DNA from: Gemmatimonadota bacterium
GTDB lineage: Bacteria > ARS69
Direction: 5' to 3'
Assembly (NCBI GenBank): GCA_030747075.1
Contig: JASLLL010000001.1
Coordinates: forward strand, 121,874 to 185,873
DNA length: 64,000 nt
The translations under genes and the position numbers were made by a program. Position 1 is the first letter of the stretch. Each line of letters opens with the position of its first letter. Below are positions 1 through 9,640 of this stretch, piece by piece. The notes beneath the pieces are model-generated. The model was not told where the DNA came from. It was given only the letters and a program-made list of their open reading frames with translations, and searched no databases.

Positions 1-1508
1 TGACCCGACGCGCTCGGCGAGATTGCGGTCGAGGAGGATGCGGATGACGCCGATCGCCCCGCGGCGGAGCCCGTGGGGATCCTTCGATCCGGTGGGCTTC
101 AGCCCGGCGCCCCAGACTCCGACGAGCGTGTCGATCCGGTCCGCAAGCGCAATCGCCGCTCCGGCGGGGGACGCGGGAAGCCCGTCTCCGGCGTGGCGCG
201 GGAAGTACTGCTCCTCGATGGCGGCGGCGACCTCGTCCGGTTCGCCGCACGCGCGCGCGTATTCCTTTCCGATGGTGCCTTGAAGCGCGGTGAACTCCTT
301 GCCGTCACGGATCATCTCCGTGGTGAGGTCCGTCTTGGAGAGAAGCGCGGCGCGATCGGTGGTCTGTTCGGCGTCGGGGAAGTGCGCCGAGGCGATGGAC
401 ACGGCAAGCTTGCGCACGCGGTCCGTCTTGTCACCGAGTGATCCGAACCCGCGCAGCCAGACGATGTCCGCAAGCCGGGGGACTTTCTCCTCCAGCGTGG
501 TGCGGCGATCCTCCGTCCAGTAGAACCGTGCGTCGTCGAGGCGCGCGCGGAGAACGCGTTCGTTGCCGTCGCGCACCTGCGCGGGGTCGCCCGGCTCTCC
601 GTTCAGCACGCAGAGGAACCGGGGCAGGAGCTTTCCGTCCGGCCCGGCGACCACGAAGTACCGCTGGTGCGAACGCATGGCGGTGCGAATCACGATCTCG
701 GGAAGCCGGAGGAACTCGTCGTCGAAGGAGCCGGTGAGCGCGTGTGGCGTCTCCACAAGGCAGGCGACCTCCTCAACGAGCGCGGCATCCGGCACGAGGG
801 TCCCGCCCGCGTCGCGAGCGGCGTCCGCGAGAAGCGCCGCGATCCGCTCTTCGCGAAGGGCTGCGTTCGGCACCACGCGCCCCTTCGCGAGGGAATCCGC
901 GTAGTCTGCGGGGGAGCGCATCTCGAACGGACCGGGGCCGAGCAACCGGTGACCGAAGGTCGCGCGGCCGGTCTGGACACCTTCGATCGAAAAGGGCACG
1001 ACCTCCCCGCCCAGAAGCGCCACCAGCCAGCGGATGGGCCGGGCGAAACGGAAGCGGTCCGGCCCCCAGCGCATCGTCTTCGGAAAGACGATCGCGGCCG
1101 TGGCCGCGGGGAGTGCTTCGGCCAGAAGGTCCGCGGTGCGCCGCCCGGGAGTGGTGACGGTCGCGCCGACATACGGCCCCTTCTCCGTCTCCACCTTGAC
1201 GAGGTCGGCGACGGCCAGCCCGCGGCCCTTCGCGAACCCTTCCGCCGCTTTCGTCGGGGTGCCGTCCCCGGCAAAGGCGGCCTTCCACGGCGGACCGGTG
1301 ACCTCTTCCACGCGATCCTCCTGCGACTCCGGGAGACCGGTGATGGAAAGCGCGAGGCGGCGCGGGGTGTAGTCGACGGAGAGGCTGCGGAAGGGGAGCG
1401 CCGCGCCGGTCAGGAACGCGCGCACCTCCGACTCCAGCCCGCGCGCGGCGGGAGCCAGGTAACCGGCGGGAATCTCTTCGGTACCGATCTCGTAGAGCAG
1501 GTCGGCGT

Positions 1509-1512
<4 letters not shown>
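1..1512 (-). CDS. glyS: glycyl-tRNA synthetase beta subunit (3' end beyond the window)
   Basis: Beta subunit of the bacterial alpha2-beta2 glycyl-tRNA synthetase; it binds tRNA(Gly) and works with GlyQ in the cytoplasm. The reading frame is open from 1512 to base 1, giving 504 codons of a family that usually has about 690 residues, so the C-terminal anticodon-binding part lies outside. It begins [19 protein letters not shown], the typical GlyS opening, and continues with [40 protein letters not shown] and [16 protein letters not shown], all conserved in GlyS. The ATG at 1512 overlaps the glyQ stop by ATGA, so the two are translationally coupled. Identification is secure. Confidence 0.95.
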
Positions 1513-2387
<875 letters not shown>

Positions 2388-2544
2388 GGTCCGGCTCCTC
2401 CGAATGGCGAGGGAGTATAGCGGAATCCGGCGGTGTGGGAAGAGGCGCGTGGGGGGTGCCGGAACCGGCCAGGCGACCGCGCGCGGGAAGGCCCGCAACC
2501 GCAAGCCGGGTGCGCCGTGAGGCGGGCGTGAGGAATCGGCAGCC

Positions 2545-2573
2545 TTGTCGAAGCGACCGGGGCAGACTAGACT
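2545..2573 (+). promoter_or_regulatory. sigma70-type promoter of the zinc operon, probably leaderless
   Basis: TTGTCG (2545-2550), a 17-bp spacer and TAGACT (2568-2573) form a good -35/-10 pair. The expected transcription start is at about 2580, which is the A of the ATG of the next gene, and no SD precedes that ATG. This suggests a leaderless first cistron. No Zur-box palindrome was recognised. Confidence 0.5.
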
Positions 2574-2579
2574 GGTGCC

Positions 2580-2900
2580 ATGATCTGGCGATTCCGCTCT
2601 TCTTTCCGGTCACCCACGGCTCTCCGCGTCGCGGCGTTGCTGCTTCTCATTGCGGGTGTCGCCTGTGAAGCGGGACACCTCGAGCACCATGTCGGCGATG
2701 TCGGCCACCAACCCGGCTCAACCGACCCGGAGCATCACGCCTGCTGTGTCCTTCACGGCGTGGATGCCGTAGGGGACACCCCCCGGTTCACGGACGAACT
2801 GGTCGTGCTGGGCCGCGCGCGCGTCGCGTCGCCCGAGCGCCTCCCCGAGTTCGACGGACCGCGCCTCCCGGACTCCCGCGCGCCTCCGACCGCCTCCTGA
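2580..2900 (+). CDS. small secreted His-rich protein, first gene of the zinc operon
   Basis: Unrecognised 106-aa protein. Residues 15-29 form a hydrophobic stretch ([15 protein letters not shown]) that reads as a signal peptide, possibly a lipoprotein signal with Cys29. The next 30 residues are rich in His, Asp and Cys ([25 protein letters not shown]), which suggests metal binding outside the inner membrane. The rest is a charged, low-complexity tail. The gene lies 81 bp before the outer-membrane protein and upstream of znuA-znuB, so a role in zinc handling is inferred from context. The ATG coincides with the predicted transcription start. No family is claimed. Confidence 0.6.
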   Translation: MIWRFRSSFRSPTALRVAALLLLIAGVACEAGHLEHHVGDVGHQPGSTDPEHHACCVLHGVDAVGDTPRFTDELVVLGRARVASPERLPEFDGPRLPDSRAPPTAS

Positions 2901-2981
2901 CGCGCAAGGAAACACGAGCATGACCGCCGTGGGCCAGACCGGTCCCTGCGGCGTCTATCTTGTTGTCTGGAGGAGACTGTT

Positions 2982-4082
2982 ATGAAGACGACTCTGCTTG
3001 TCGCCGCCATCCTGTCCCTGACCGTCAGCGCCGCGCTCGGCGCGTCGTCCACGGCCACGGGCGTGTCCAACGACATGAACCCGGCCATCAGCTTCAATGC
3101 CCTGTTTCTGGGGCAATGGAACGACGGCTCATCCACCGCCGACGAAAACTTCGCCAGGCTCCAGGAGGCGGAGGTCCAGTTCACCTCGGCAGTCGATCCG
3201 TTCTGGGCCGCCGATGTGGTGGTGGCCTTCCATCCCGCCCACGATCACGAAGACGGTGAGGGGCATGGCCTGGAGACCGACCTGGAGGTCGCCGCGCTGA
3301 CCAGCACCGCCATGCCCGCCGGCCTGGGCCTGACCCTCGGCCGCTTCTACCTGCCCGTCGGCCGCCACGCCATGCTGCACACTCACCAGTACCCCTTCGC
3401 CCGGGCGCCTCTGGCCCAGCGCCGGATCCTCGGGGACCACGGCCTGAGCGAGGTGGGTGCCGCGGTCGACGCCTCACTGCCCCTTCCCTGGTGGTCGGAG
3501 GTGATGGTGTACGGTGTGAACGGTGACGCGGAGATCTTCAACCCCCATGAGGACGCGCTTGTCGTCGGCGCCCATTGGTCGAACCTCTTCGATCTGGGCG
3601 ACGACGCCACCTTCGAACTCGGCGGGTCGTACCTGAGCGGGCCGGGTGCTCCGCACGAAGACGAAACCGGCAATCTGGCGGTCGCCGGATTCGATGCCAC
3701 ATGGAAATGGACTTCTTCGGCGAAATCCCACGGCCCTGCCGCCGAGGTGTCCGTGGAGGCCTACCTGCCTGATGCCGAGCATGGCGAGGCGAACCCCGTG
3801 GGCTGGTTCGCTCTCGCCCGGTACCGCGTCCACCGCGACTGGTGGGTGGGCGCCGGCTGCGGGGAAGTGGACGGGGCGCTCGAACACGACCACGAGAAGG
3901 AGGACGGGGAACGGGCCGACTGGACCGAGTGGAAGGCCGCCGTCACCTATGCGCCCAGCCACTTCAGTTCCTTGCGTGGCGAGGTGTCGCGCACCGGGAA
4001 GACCGGCGGCGAAGCGGCGAATCTGCGAGCCTCGGTGCAGTGGAACTTCACGATCGGGTCGCACCCGGCGCACCTGTACTAG
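2982..4082 (+). CDS. zinc-operon outer-membrane beta-barrel protein
   Basis: 366-aa exported protein with a clear signal peptide (MKTTLLVAAILSLTVSAALGAS). The mature part alternates short amphipathic strands and ends in an aromatic-rich segment (ASVQWNFTIGSHPAHLY), as expected of an outer-membrane barrel. Three His/Asp/Glu clusters (HPAHDHEDGEGHG, HTHQYPFARAPLAQRR, EHDHEKEDGE) could attract zinc in exposed loops. Similar porin-like proteins are often encoded beside ZnuA-type transporters. The start follows TGGAGGAG by six bases. The stop is nine bases before znuA, so this is the same transcript. The specific substrate, zinc, is inferred from neighbours. Confidence 0.75.
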   Translation: MKTTLLVAAILSLTVSAALGASSTATGVSNDMNPAISFNALFLGQWNDGSSTADENFARLQEAEVQFTSAVDPFWAADVVVAFHPAHDHEDGEGHGLETDLEVAALTSTAMPAGLGLTLGRFYLPVGRHAMLHTHQYPFARAPLAQRRILGDHGLSEVGAAVDASLPLPWWSEVMVYGVNGDAEIFNPHEDALVVGAHWSNLFDLGDDATFELGGSYLSGPGAPHEDETGNLAVAGFDATWKWTSSAKSHGPAAEVSVEAYLPDAEHGEANPVGWFALARYRVHRDWWVGAGCGEVDGALEHDHEKEDGERADWTEWKAAVTYAPSHFSSLRGEVSRTGKTGGEAANLRASVQWNFTIGSHPAHLY

Positions 4083-4091
4083 GAGGACGCC

Positions 4092-5027
4092 ATGACGCGC
4101 ATCATCCATGCCCTTCCGCTTCTGCTCCTCGCGGTCGCGCCGCTCTCTCCCGATGTCGCGGAAGCCGGCCTGAGAGTCGTGGCCACCACTTCGGACCTTG
4201 GTGATCTCGCCCGGCTCGTGGGCGGCGACGATGTCGAGGTTTCGGTGCTCTGTCCCGGCTCGACCGACCCCCATTACCTGTCGGCCAAACCCAGCCTGGC
4301 CCGCAAGCTTGGCAAGGCTGACCTGCTCGTCTACAACGGTCTCGAACTGGAGATCGGCTGGCTGCCCCGCCTCATCCGCAAGGCGCGCAACCCGAAGGTC
4401 CGTCCTGGAGCCGACGGCGAGTTGGACTGCTCCTCGGCCCTGACGGAGGTCCTGGGTGTGCCGCACGATCATGTCGACCGCGGCCACGGCGACATCCACG
4501 CCCTGGGCAACCCCCACTACACCCTCGACCCCCGCGCCATGGTGCGAGTGGCCCGGCATATGGCCGCACGCATGGGTGAACTCGACCCCGACCACGCCGC
4601 GGCCCATGCCGCTCGCGCCGACTCCTTCGCCCGGGTCATTCGCGGCAGGCTGGCCGGGTGGGAAGCGGACATCGCCCCGGCCCGGGCGGGGCATGTGCTT
4701 CTCTACCATCAGACTTGGGCCTACCTGGTCCACTGGCTCGGCCTCGATGTGTATGGAGAGATCGAGCACCGTCCGGGCATCACGCCGTCACCCCGGCATG
4801 TGCAGGAGATGATTGACCGGGGCCGGGAACTGGGTGATGTCATCGTGGTGGCGGCCACCTGGAGCCATATCGATGTGGCCCGCCGCGCCGCCCACCGCAT
4901 GGGCGCGCCCCTGGCCGTTCTGCCGGCGTCCACGGGTGCGGTGGATGGCGTCGACAGCTACCTGCACCTCATCGACGCGATCGTAAAGGGGCTGGCGACA
5001 GCCGCGGCGGAAGGAGCCGGCTCATGA
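4092..5027 (+). CDS. znuA: zinc/manganese ABC transporter substrate-binding protein (ZnuA/TroA type)
   Basis: Periplasmic cluster-9 solute-binding protein, 311 aa, delivering Zn2+ (or Mn2+) to the ZnuB permease. An N-terminal signal peptide ends near AEAG. The mature protein opens with LRVVATTSDLGDLARLVGGD, the TroA-family first strand. Likely metal ligands are His in STDPHYLSAKPS, His in GNPHYTLDP and His in LLYHQTWAYLVHW. Between the first two is a His/Asp loop (HDHVDRGHGDIHALGNPH), typical of zinc-specific members. The stop overlaps the ZnuB ATG (ATGA), so the two are coupled. Zinc rather than manganese is favoured by the His-rich loop. Confidence 0.92.
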   Translation: MTRIIHALPLLLLAVAPLSPDVAEAGLRVVATTSDLGDLARLVGGDDVEVSVLCPGSTDPHYLSAKPSLARKLGKADLLVYNGLELEIGWLPRLIRKARNPKVRPGADGELDCSSALTEVLGVPHDHVDRGHGDIHALGNPHYTLDPRAMVRVARHMAARMGELDPDHAAAHAARADSFARVIRGRLAGWEADIAPARAGHVLLYHQTWAYLVHWLGLDVYGEIEHRPGITPSPRHVQEMIDRGRELGDVIVVAATWSHIDVARRAAHRMGAPLAVLPASTGAVDGVDSYLHLIDAIVKGLATAAAEGAGS

Positions 5028-5842
5028 GCGGCTTTCTCGAAATGATGGCGGCCCCGGTCGTCCTGGCCCTGGTTCTGGTGGCCATGCACTCCCATCTGGG
5101 GTGGCATGTGGTGCGTCGGGGGGTGATCTTCGTGGATATCGCCCTGGCGCAGGTGGCAGCCTTCGGCGTGGCGGTCTCGCTGATCCTCGGCGGCGAGATC
5201 GGTTCCGACATGACCCACTTCATCGCGCTGGTCACCACCTTCCTGGGCGCCGGCCTGATCGCCTTGAGCCGCACCCGCGGCGACCGGGTGCCCCAGGAAG
5301 CGTACATCGGCATCATCTATGTCGTGGCCAGCGCCTCGATGATCCTGGTGCTCACTCAGGTACCCCACGGTGGCGAAGAGATCCGCCACCTGCTCGTGGG
5401 TGCCATCTTGTGGGTCACCTGGCCGGTCGTCGTGAAGACGGCGGTGCTGTACGCGGCCCTCGGCGGCCTGCTGTGGCTCTGGCGCGTTCCGCTCTGTCGC
5501 ATCTCCACCGACTCGGAGGGGGCCCGCCGCAACCGTCTCCACGTCGGCTGGTGGGATCTGGTGTTCTACGCGATCCTCGGCACCGCCGTGACCTCGAGCG
5601 TACAGGTAGCCGGGGTGCTGCTGGTGTTTGCGTTGCTGGTGGTGCCTACGGTGATGGCGGCGAGGCTCTTCCCGGCCAACCGGGTCCAGTTCGTCTACGC
5701 GATGGGCGTGGGAGTACTGGCTGTGGTGGCCGGATCCGCAGTGAGCTATGTGGCCGACCTGCCAACGGGGGCGGCCATCGTATGCGTGTTCGGAGGGTTC
5801 CTCGTGATCCAACTGCTCGCGGAGAGAGTCGTGCGGCGCTGA
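5024..5842 (+). CDS. znuB: zinc ABC transporter permease (ZnuB, ABC-3 family)
   Basis: Inner-membrane permease of the ABC-3 family, 272 aa, with about eight hydrophobic helices. It moves the cation released by ZnuA. Family signatures include AMHSHLGWHVVRRGVIFVDI near the start, LALSRTRGDRVPQEAYIGIIY and AGVLLVFALLVVPTVMAARL. It is the last gene of the operon: after its stop at 5842 come 95 bp and then apbE on the other strand. No ATPase gene (ZnuC) adjoins it on either side, although the family needs one. The ATPase must be encoded elsewhere or borrowed from another transporter. Confidence 0.92.
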   Translation: MSGFLEMMAAPVVLALVLVAMHSHLGWHVVRRGVIFVDIALAQVAAFGVAVSLILGGEIGSDMTHFIALVTTFLGAGLIALSRTRGDRVPQEAYIGIIYVVASASMILVLTQVPHGGEEIRHLLVGAILWVTWPVVVKTAVLYAALGGLLWLWRVPLCRISTDSEGARRNRLHVGWWDLVFYAILGTAVTSSVQVAGVLLVFALLVVPTVMAARLFPANRVQFVYAMGVGVLAVVAGSAVSYVADLPTGAAIVCVFGGFLVIQLLAERVVRR

Positions 5843-5937
5843 TCTCACTCCGGGCGACGGGTGATCAAGGCGCTGTGCGCTGGCACGGGGCGGTCGGTTC
5901 CTCTTGTCAAGATGCCGGGGAATGGCCGCGGGGGGAC

Positions 5938-6972
5938 TCAGTCCAGAATCACCAGCCCGTGCTCCACAATCAGGAGCGAATCCGCCCGCACCCGCCCGGT
6001 CGCATCCACATGGAGTGATCGCGGAAAGGGAACCACCCCGCGGTCCTCCCCATCCTCGCCGCCATTCCCGTCCCCCCCGGCAATGAACAGCCAGGTCGCC
6101 CGCGCGTCCGCCTCCTCCGCCGTGGGTGCAATGGCGGTCGCGCTCCTCGACCCGCGCGCGGGCCAACCCGATCTCGGGTCAAGAATGTGATGGTGGCGCA
6201 CTCCGTCCACTTCCACAAAGCGCTCGTAGTCGCCGCTGGTTGCCACGGCCGCGTCCTCCAGTTCGAAGTGTCCCAGAAGCTCCCCCGCCCGGCGCGGGTG
6301 CCGGATGCCGATCCACCACCGGCGGCCGGGTCGCTTGCGTCCCGACGCGAAGACATCGCCGCCCGCGTTCAGCAGGAAGTCGCGAAGCCCGCGTTCACGA
6401 AGCACCGCCGCCGCGCGATCCACCGCGTATCCCTTTGCGATCGCGCCCAGGTCCACGCGCGTCACCGCGGACGGCAACCGCACGGTCCCCGCTGCCGCGT
6501 CCATCACCACCGCGCCCGCACCCACGCCCGGCAGGAGGGCCGCCACTTCCGCCGCCTCCGGGACGCGCGCGTCATGGTCGCCGAAACCCCACAGCGCGGT
6601 GAGCGCACCCACGGACACATCGAAGAGCCCGCCGGAACGCGCGCGATACTCCCACGCGCGCGCGATCACGCCGAACGCCTCCGGCCCGACCGGTACCGCC
6701 TCCCCGCCCGCCGATTCATTCAGCGCGGCGATGTCGCTCCCGTCCCCTTCCGTATGAAGCAGCGCCTCCACGCGTTCCATCTCCAGGAACGCTTCCAGGA
6801 GTGCGGCGCGCGCGTGCGATTCGTCTTCCGCGAGAACGGTCGCTTCGACGAGCGTGCCCATGAGGATTCTGCTGACGGAGACTTCGACGCGCTCCGGCCC
6901 GGCCGCCACGGGCCGCGCCATCATCAGCGCGACGACCACCACGCCCACGGCCGCCCGCGTCAGCGCGCGCAT
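5938..6972 (-). CDS. apbE: FAD:protein FMN transferase (ApbE)
   Basis: Exported flavin transferase that uses FAD to attach FMN covalently to threonine or serine of extracytoplasmic electron-transfer proteins. The 344-aa product has a hydrophobic signal segment (residues 5-24). Conserved ApbE features are MGTLVEATVLAED, GLFDVSVGALTALWGFGDH, RVDLGAIAKGYAVDRAA, FLLNAGGDVFASG and the metal-binding HHILDPRSGWPA. The ATG at 6972 lies one base after the DUF3570 stop, which marks it as the last gene of a five-gene operon. An in-frame extension to 7014 is rejected because it would overlap the upstream gene and lacks an SD. The acceptor protein is not obvious in this window. Confidence 0.95.
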   Translation of the reverse strand: MRALTRAAVGVVVVALMMARPVAAGPERVEVSVSRILMGTLVEATVLAEDESHARAALLEAFLEMERVEALLHTEGDGSDIAALNESAGGEAVPVGPEAFGVIARAWEYRARSGGLFDVSVGALTALWGFGDHDARVPEAAEVAALLPGVGAGAVVMDAAAGTVRLPSAVTRVDLGAIAKGYAVDRAAAVLRERGLRDFLLNAGGDVFASGRKRPGRRWWIGIRHPRRAGELLGHFELEDAAVATSGDYERFVEVDGVRHHHILDPRSGWPARGSRSATAIAPTAEEADARATWLFIAGGDGNGGEDGEDRGVVPFPRSLHVDATGRVRADSLLIVEHGLVILD

Positions 6973-6973
6973 G

Positions 6974-8152
6974 TCAGAACCGCACCCGGTACCCGATGCT
7001 GGTGACGATCGCATGGAGATCCGTGCGCCGCGTGAACCAGTCCGGCGTGTCCGTGCGGCGGTGGTACCATGCGACGCTCGCGTTCAGGTCCACACCCTCG
7101 CGCCCGATCACCGGCAGGTCGCCAAAGAGTCCGCCGCCCGCGCGTACCGTGAGTTCCACTTCGCGCGAATCCCCGGAATCCAGCTTGGAGTCCACCGTCA
7201 TGAACTCCTCCGGCGCGTCATACGATTCGCGGAAGAAGTCCGCGCGCGTCTGCCGGTAGTACCGTCCGCCGATCCCGAGGGTCACAAGTCCGTCGCGGAA
7301 GTGCCTGCGAAGGAGCGCGCTTGCCGTGTTCGACTCCACGCTCCACGAGTCCCAGTAGAACCGGTAGCCCACCTGCAACGACATCCCGTCCGCGATCATC
7401 CGGTTCACGCGAGCGCCCACCGCCTTCCGTCGCCGCCGGTCCGGCGACGCGGGTTCGTACCGGCGCGCCGACGCGTGGTCGGGATAGACAATCGTCACAA
7501 CCTGATAGGGATCGGACAGGAAGCCGCTCATGTCCGTGTACGACAACTCCGCCTGCGCGATCGTTCGCCTCCCCAGAATGCGGGAGACGCCCGCGCTCAG
7601 CGTCGTCACGGTCTTGTCCCTTCGCCAGTCACGCGTCTGGGGGAAACTCTCGTCGCGGCTCCGCACAAACCCCACGCTCAGTTCCGTGTTCTTGCGGTGG
7701 AACGGATGCGACGCGCGCGCCGCAATCGTGGCGGAGGTGTAGTCGTGCTCGGTGCTGAAGAGCACATTCAGCGACGCCGTCCCCTCTCCCACAAGCCCGG
7801 TCACGCCGAGCCCGGCTTCCTGGCGAAGTTCGTCGGGGGAGTCGTCCGCGCCGCCGCCTTCGTTCGTGGTCGCCGAAGTCACGCCGTCCACATCGAACCG
7901 GCTTCGCATGGAGGCGGCGGAGATCGCGTCCACCAGATAGCGCGCGGAGACGCTCACCGACTCCGACACCCGGCGCGACGCCGACACGGTCGGATAGACG
8001 ATGCCCACGCGGTAGGTGTCGAAGTACCCGTTGAACGAAACCTGCACTTCGTCCCCGGGAAGTTCCTGCGCGTTCGCGGGGCCGAGGGCGGGCATCGCCG
8101 CCAGAGACGCCACCGCAACCCGCGCAAGGAGACCCGTCACCCGCACCCGCAC
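6974..8152 (-). CDS. DUF3570 outer-membrane barrel protein
   Basis: 392-aa exported protein of the DUF3570 family. The signal peptide ends at ANAQ. The rest is a run of alternating strands such as VQVSFNGYFDTYRVGIVYP, SVSARYLVDAISAAS, AELSYTDMSGF and SLQVGYRFYWDSW, ending IVTSIGYRVRF with a C-terminal Phe typical of outer-membrane barrels. DUF3570 genes usually travel with DUF4266, a thioredoxin and ApbE, as here. The biochemical role of the set is not established; covalent flavin attachment and thiol chemistry suggest extracytoplasmic electron transfer. Its start overlaps the end of the DUF4266 gene by 16 bp. Confidence 0.88.
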   Translation of the reverse strand: MRVRVTGLLARVAVASLAAMPALGPANAQELPGDEVQVSFNGYFDTYRVGIVYPTVSASRRVSESVSVSARYLVDAISAASMRSRFDVDGVTSATTNEGGGADDSPDELRQEAGLGVTGLVGEGTASLNVLFSTEHDYTSATIAARASHPFHRKNTELSVGFVRSRDESFPQTRDWRRDKTVTTLSAGVSRILGRRTIAQAELSYTDMSGFLSDPYQVVTIVYPDHASARRYEPASPDRRRRKAVGARVNRMIADGMSLQVGYRFYWDSWSVESNTASALLRRHFRDGLVTLGIGGRYYRQTRADFFRESYDAPEEFMTVDSKLDSGDSREVELTVRAGGGLFGDLPVIGREGVDLNASVAWYHRRTDTPDWFTRRTDLHAIVTSIGYRVRF

Positions 8153-8364
8153 CCTCCGCTCTGCGCGCCGGTCGCCCCCGCCGAGCCTTCCCGGTAGTCG
8201 CGGTGGTGTTCTCGCACGCCCTTGTCGATGGCGTTCTCGTCAAAGACCATGATGGGGTCGGACAGCGTCTCGCGCTCCCACGGTTGCACCGTCGCGCACC
8301 CGGAAAGGGCGACCGCGGCGGCCAGCACCAGCGCCACTCCCCTCCGGCGTCTCCGTTTACTCAT
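8137..8364 (-). CDS. DUF4266 small lipoprotein
   Basis: 75-aa lipoprotein. After a basic start (MSKRRRRRG) and a hydrophobic stretch comes the lipobox ALSGC, then the DUF4266 signature ATVQPWERETLSDPIMVFD and a C-terminal GGCGCG, which is characteristic of this family. The ATG at 8364 was chosen because it immediately precedes the lipoprotein signal; the frame is open further upstream without homology. The gene overlaps the thioredoxin gene by 8 bp and the DUF3570 gene by 16 bp, so the three are tightly coupled. The tail cysteines could bind metal or be a target of the neighbouring thioredoxin; this is inference. Confidence 0.88.
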   Translation of the reverse strand: MSKRRRRRGVALVLAAAVALSGCATVQPWERETLSDPIMVFDENAIDKGVREHHRDYREGSAGATGAQSGGCGCG

Positions 8365-8899
8365 CCGCCGCATCCGCCGCATCCTCCGCAGCATCCTCCG
8401 CAACATCCTCCGCGAGAAGAGCGGCGATCTCCCGCTCATACTCCGCCCGGTCCGACTTGCGAAAACCCGTGTGGCGGCTTCGCACGATCCCCGCGCGGTC
8501 GACGAGCACGGTCGTCGGCATTCCCTCCAGAGCGTAGAGCGGGGGGGTCGCGTGGTCCGGGTCATACGCGATGACAAACGGCGGCTCCCCCCCGACGCGC
8601 TTCAGAAACGCGTCGGCCTTCTTCCGGTCCGTGTCGAGGTTGACCGCGACGATCTCAAGCCCGTGGTCGTTGTGCTTTTCGTACAGCTCCACGAGCACCG
8701 GGAACTCAATCCGGCACGGCTTGCACCAGCTCGCCCAGAAGTCGACCAGCACAACGCGGCCACGCAGGTCGGAGAGGTGAACGACCGAGTGGTCGTCTTG
8801 GGAGATGACAAAGTCCGGCGCGGCCTCCCCGGGCGAGGCGGGCGAAGCCAGCGCGGGCGCGGCGGCCAGGAAGGCGATCACCACGGCGGCCCGGATCAT
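8357..8899 (-). CDS. TlpA/ResA-type periplasmic thioredoxin
   Basis: 180-aa thiol-disulfide oxidoreductase of the TlpA/ResA group, acting outside the inner membrane. An N-terminal signal (AAVVIAFLAAAPALA) is followed by PDFVISQDDHSVVHLSDLRG, then the active site FWASWCKPCRIEFPVL (CxxC) and the cis-proline segment EGMPTTVLVDRAG. The C-terminus is an unusual acidic alanine-rich repeat of AED/AAD units. The ATG at 8899 overlaps the stop of the haem lipoprotein gene (ATGA). In this operon it probably keeps cysteines of the haem protein or of DUF4266 reduced. Confidence 0.93.
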   Translation of the reverse strand: MIRAAVVIAFLAAAPALASPASPGEAAPDFVISQDDHSVVHLSDLRGRVVLVDFWASWCKPCRIEFPVLVELYEKHNDHGLEIVAVNLDTDRKKADAFLKRVGGEPPFVIAYDPDHATPPLYALEGMPTTVLVDRAGIVRSRHTGFRKSDRAEYEREIAALLAEDVAEDAAEDAADAADE

Positions 8900-9567
8900 G
8901 GCGCGAACCCCGGCGCGTCGCGTCCGCCCCCGCCGGAGGGCGCGATCGTGAAGGTGAGTCCGTCAGCGTGGCGCCCCCGGTCATCCCGCACGCGCACGAA
9001 GAAGCCCGGGCCGTGCCCCCAGTCCGCGCGGACCTCCGGAACCTCGAGAACGCCGTCGGAGGGCGCGTCGTTCAAGAGCGTTGCGATGAGCACGCTCGCG
9101 TCCCCGTCCACCCGTCGCAGGTCCACCGTGAAGCGGTCCGCGGGCGGCCCCACCCATTCGACGAGGCGCCCCACACCCTGCGGCCACTCCACCGCCTCGC
9201 CGAAGGGGTAGGTGATCTGGATCGTCTCGAAGTCCGGATCGTCCCACTCCACTCCGTGGCACTGATAGCACGACGGCGCGTAGGTCTCGATGAGTTCCTC
9301 GCTCTCGCGGGTCTTCGCGATCGCCCAGCCCCCGCGAAGGTTCGCGTGATGGCAGTGGTAAGCGAAGCAGGAGTTGCCATGCACAAAAGGCTCCTCCGCA
9401 CCCGCCTTGTGGAACGCGCCGTTCTCCGATTCGTCGTGGTCGGGTGGGATGGGTGCGCCGGGTTCCGTGACCGAGGAGAGACACGCGGGCAGAAGACCCG
9501 CCAGAAAGACGCACGCCGTCGCGAACGCAACGGACCGGCGCGTTGGGATGGGTGATCTTCCGTGCAA
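8896..9567 (-). CDS. c-type cytochrome-like lipoprotein, first gene of the ApbE operon
   Basis: 223-aa lipoprotein (hydrophobic segment followed by LLPACLSS). It contains one classical haem-attachment site, CYQCH, and a nearby CFAYHCHH that fits the rarer CxxxxCH pattern, so it may hold one or two haems. The C-terminal half looks like a beta-sandwich (EVRADWGHGPGFFVRVRDD). The TTG start at 9567 was chosen because GGAGG lies seven bases upstream; the frame runs to 9861 without signal-like sequence. It heads the operon with TlpA, DUF4266, DUF3570 and ApbE, which suggests an electron-transfer chain at the cell surface. The family is not recognised beyond the haem motifs. Confidence 0.7.
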   Translation of the reverse strand: MHGRSPIPTRRSVAFATACVFLAGLLPACLSSVTEPGAPIPPDHDESENGAFHKAGAEEPFVHGNSCFAYHCHHANLRGGWAIAKTRESEELIETYAPSCYQCHGVEWDDPDFETIQITYPFGEAVEWPQGVGRLVEWVGPPADRFTVDLRRVDGDASVLIATLLNDAPSDGVLEVPEVRADWGHGPGFFVRVRDDRGRHADGLTFTIAPSGGGGRDAPGFAP

Positions 9568-9640
9568 GCGTCGTCCTCCGGGTCGAGTCGCGTGAATGTA
9601 GGGGAAACGATGGCGCGTGGGAAGCGTGGAGCCTGTGCGC

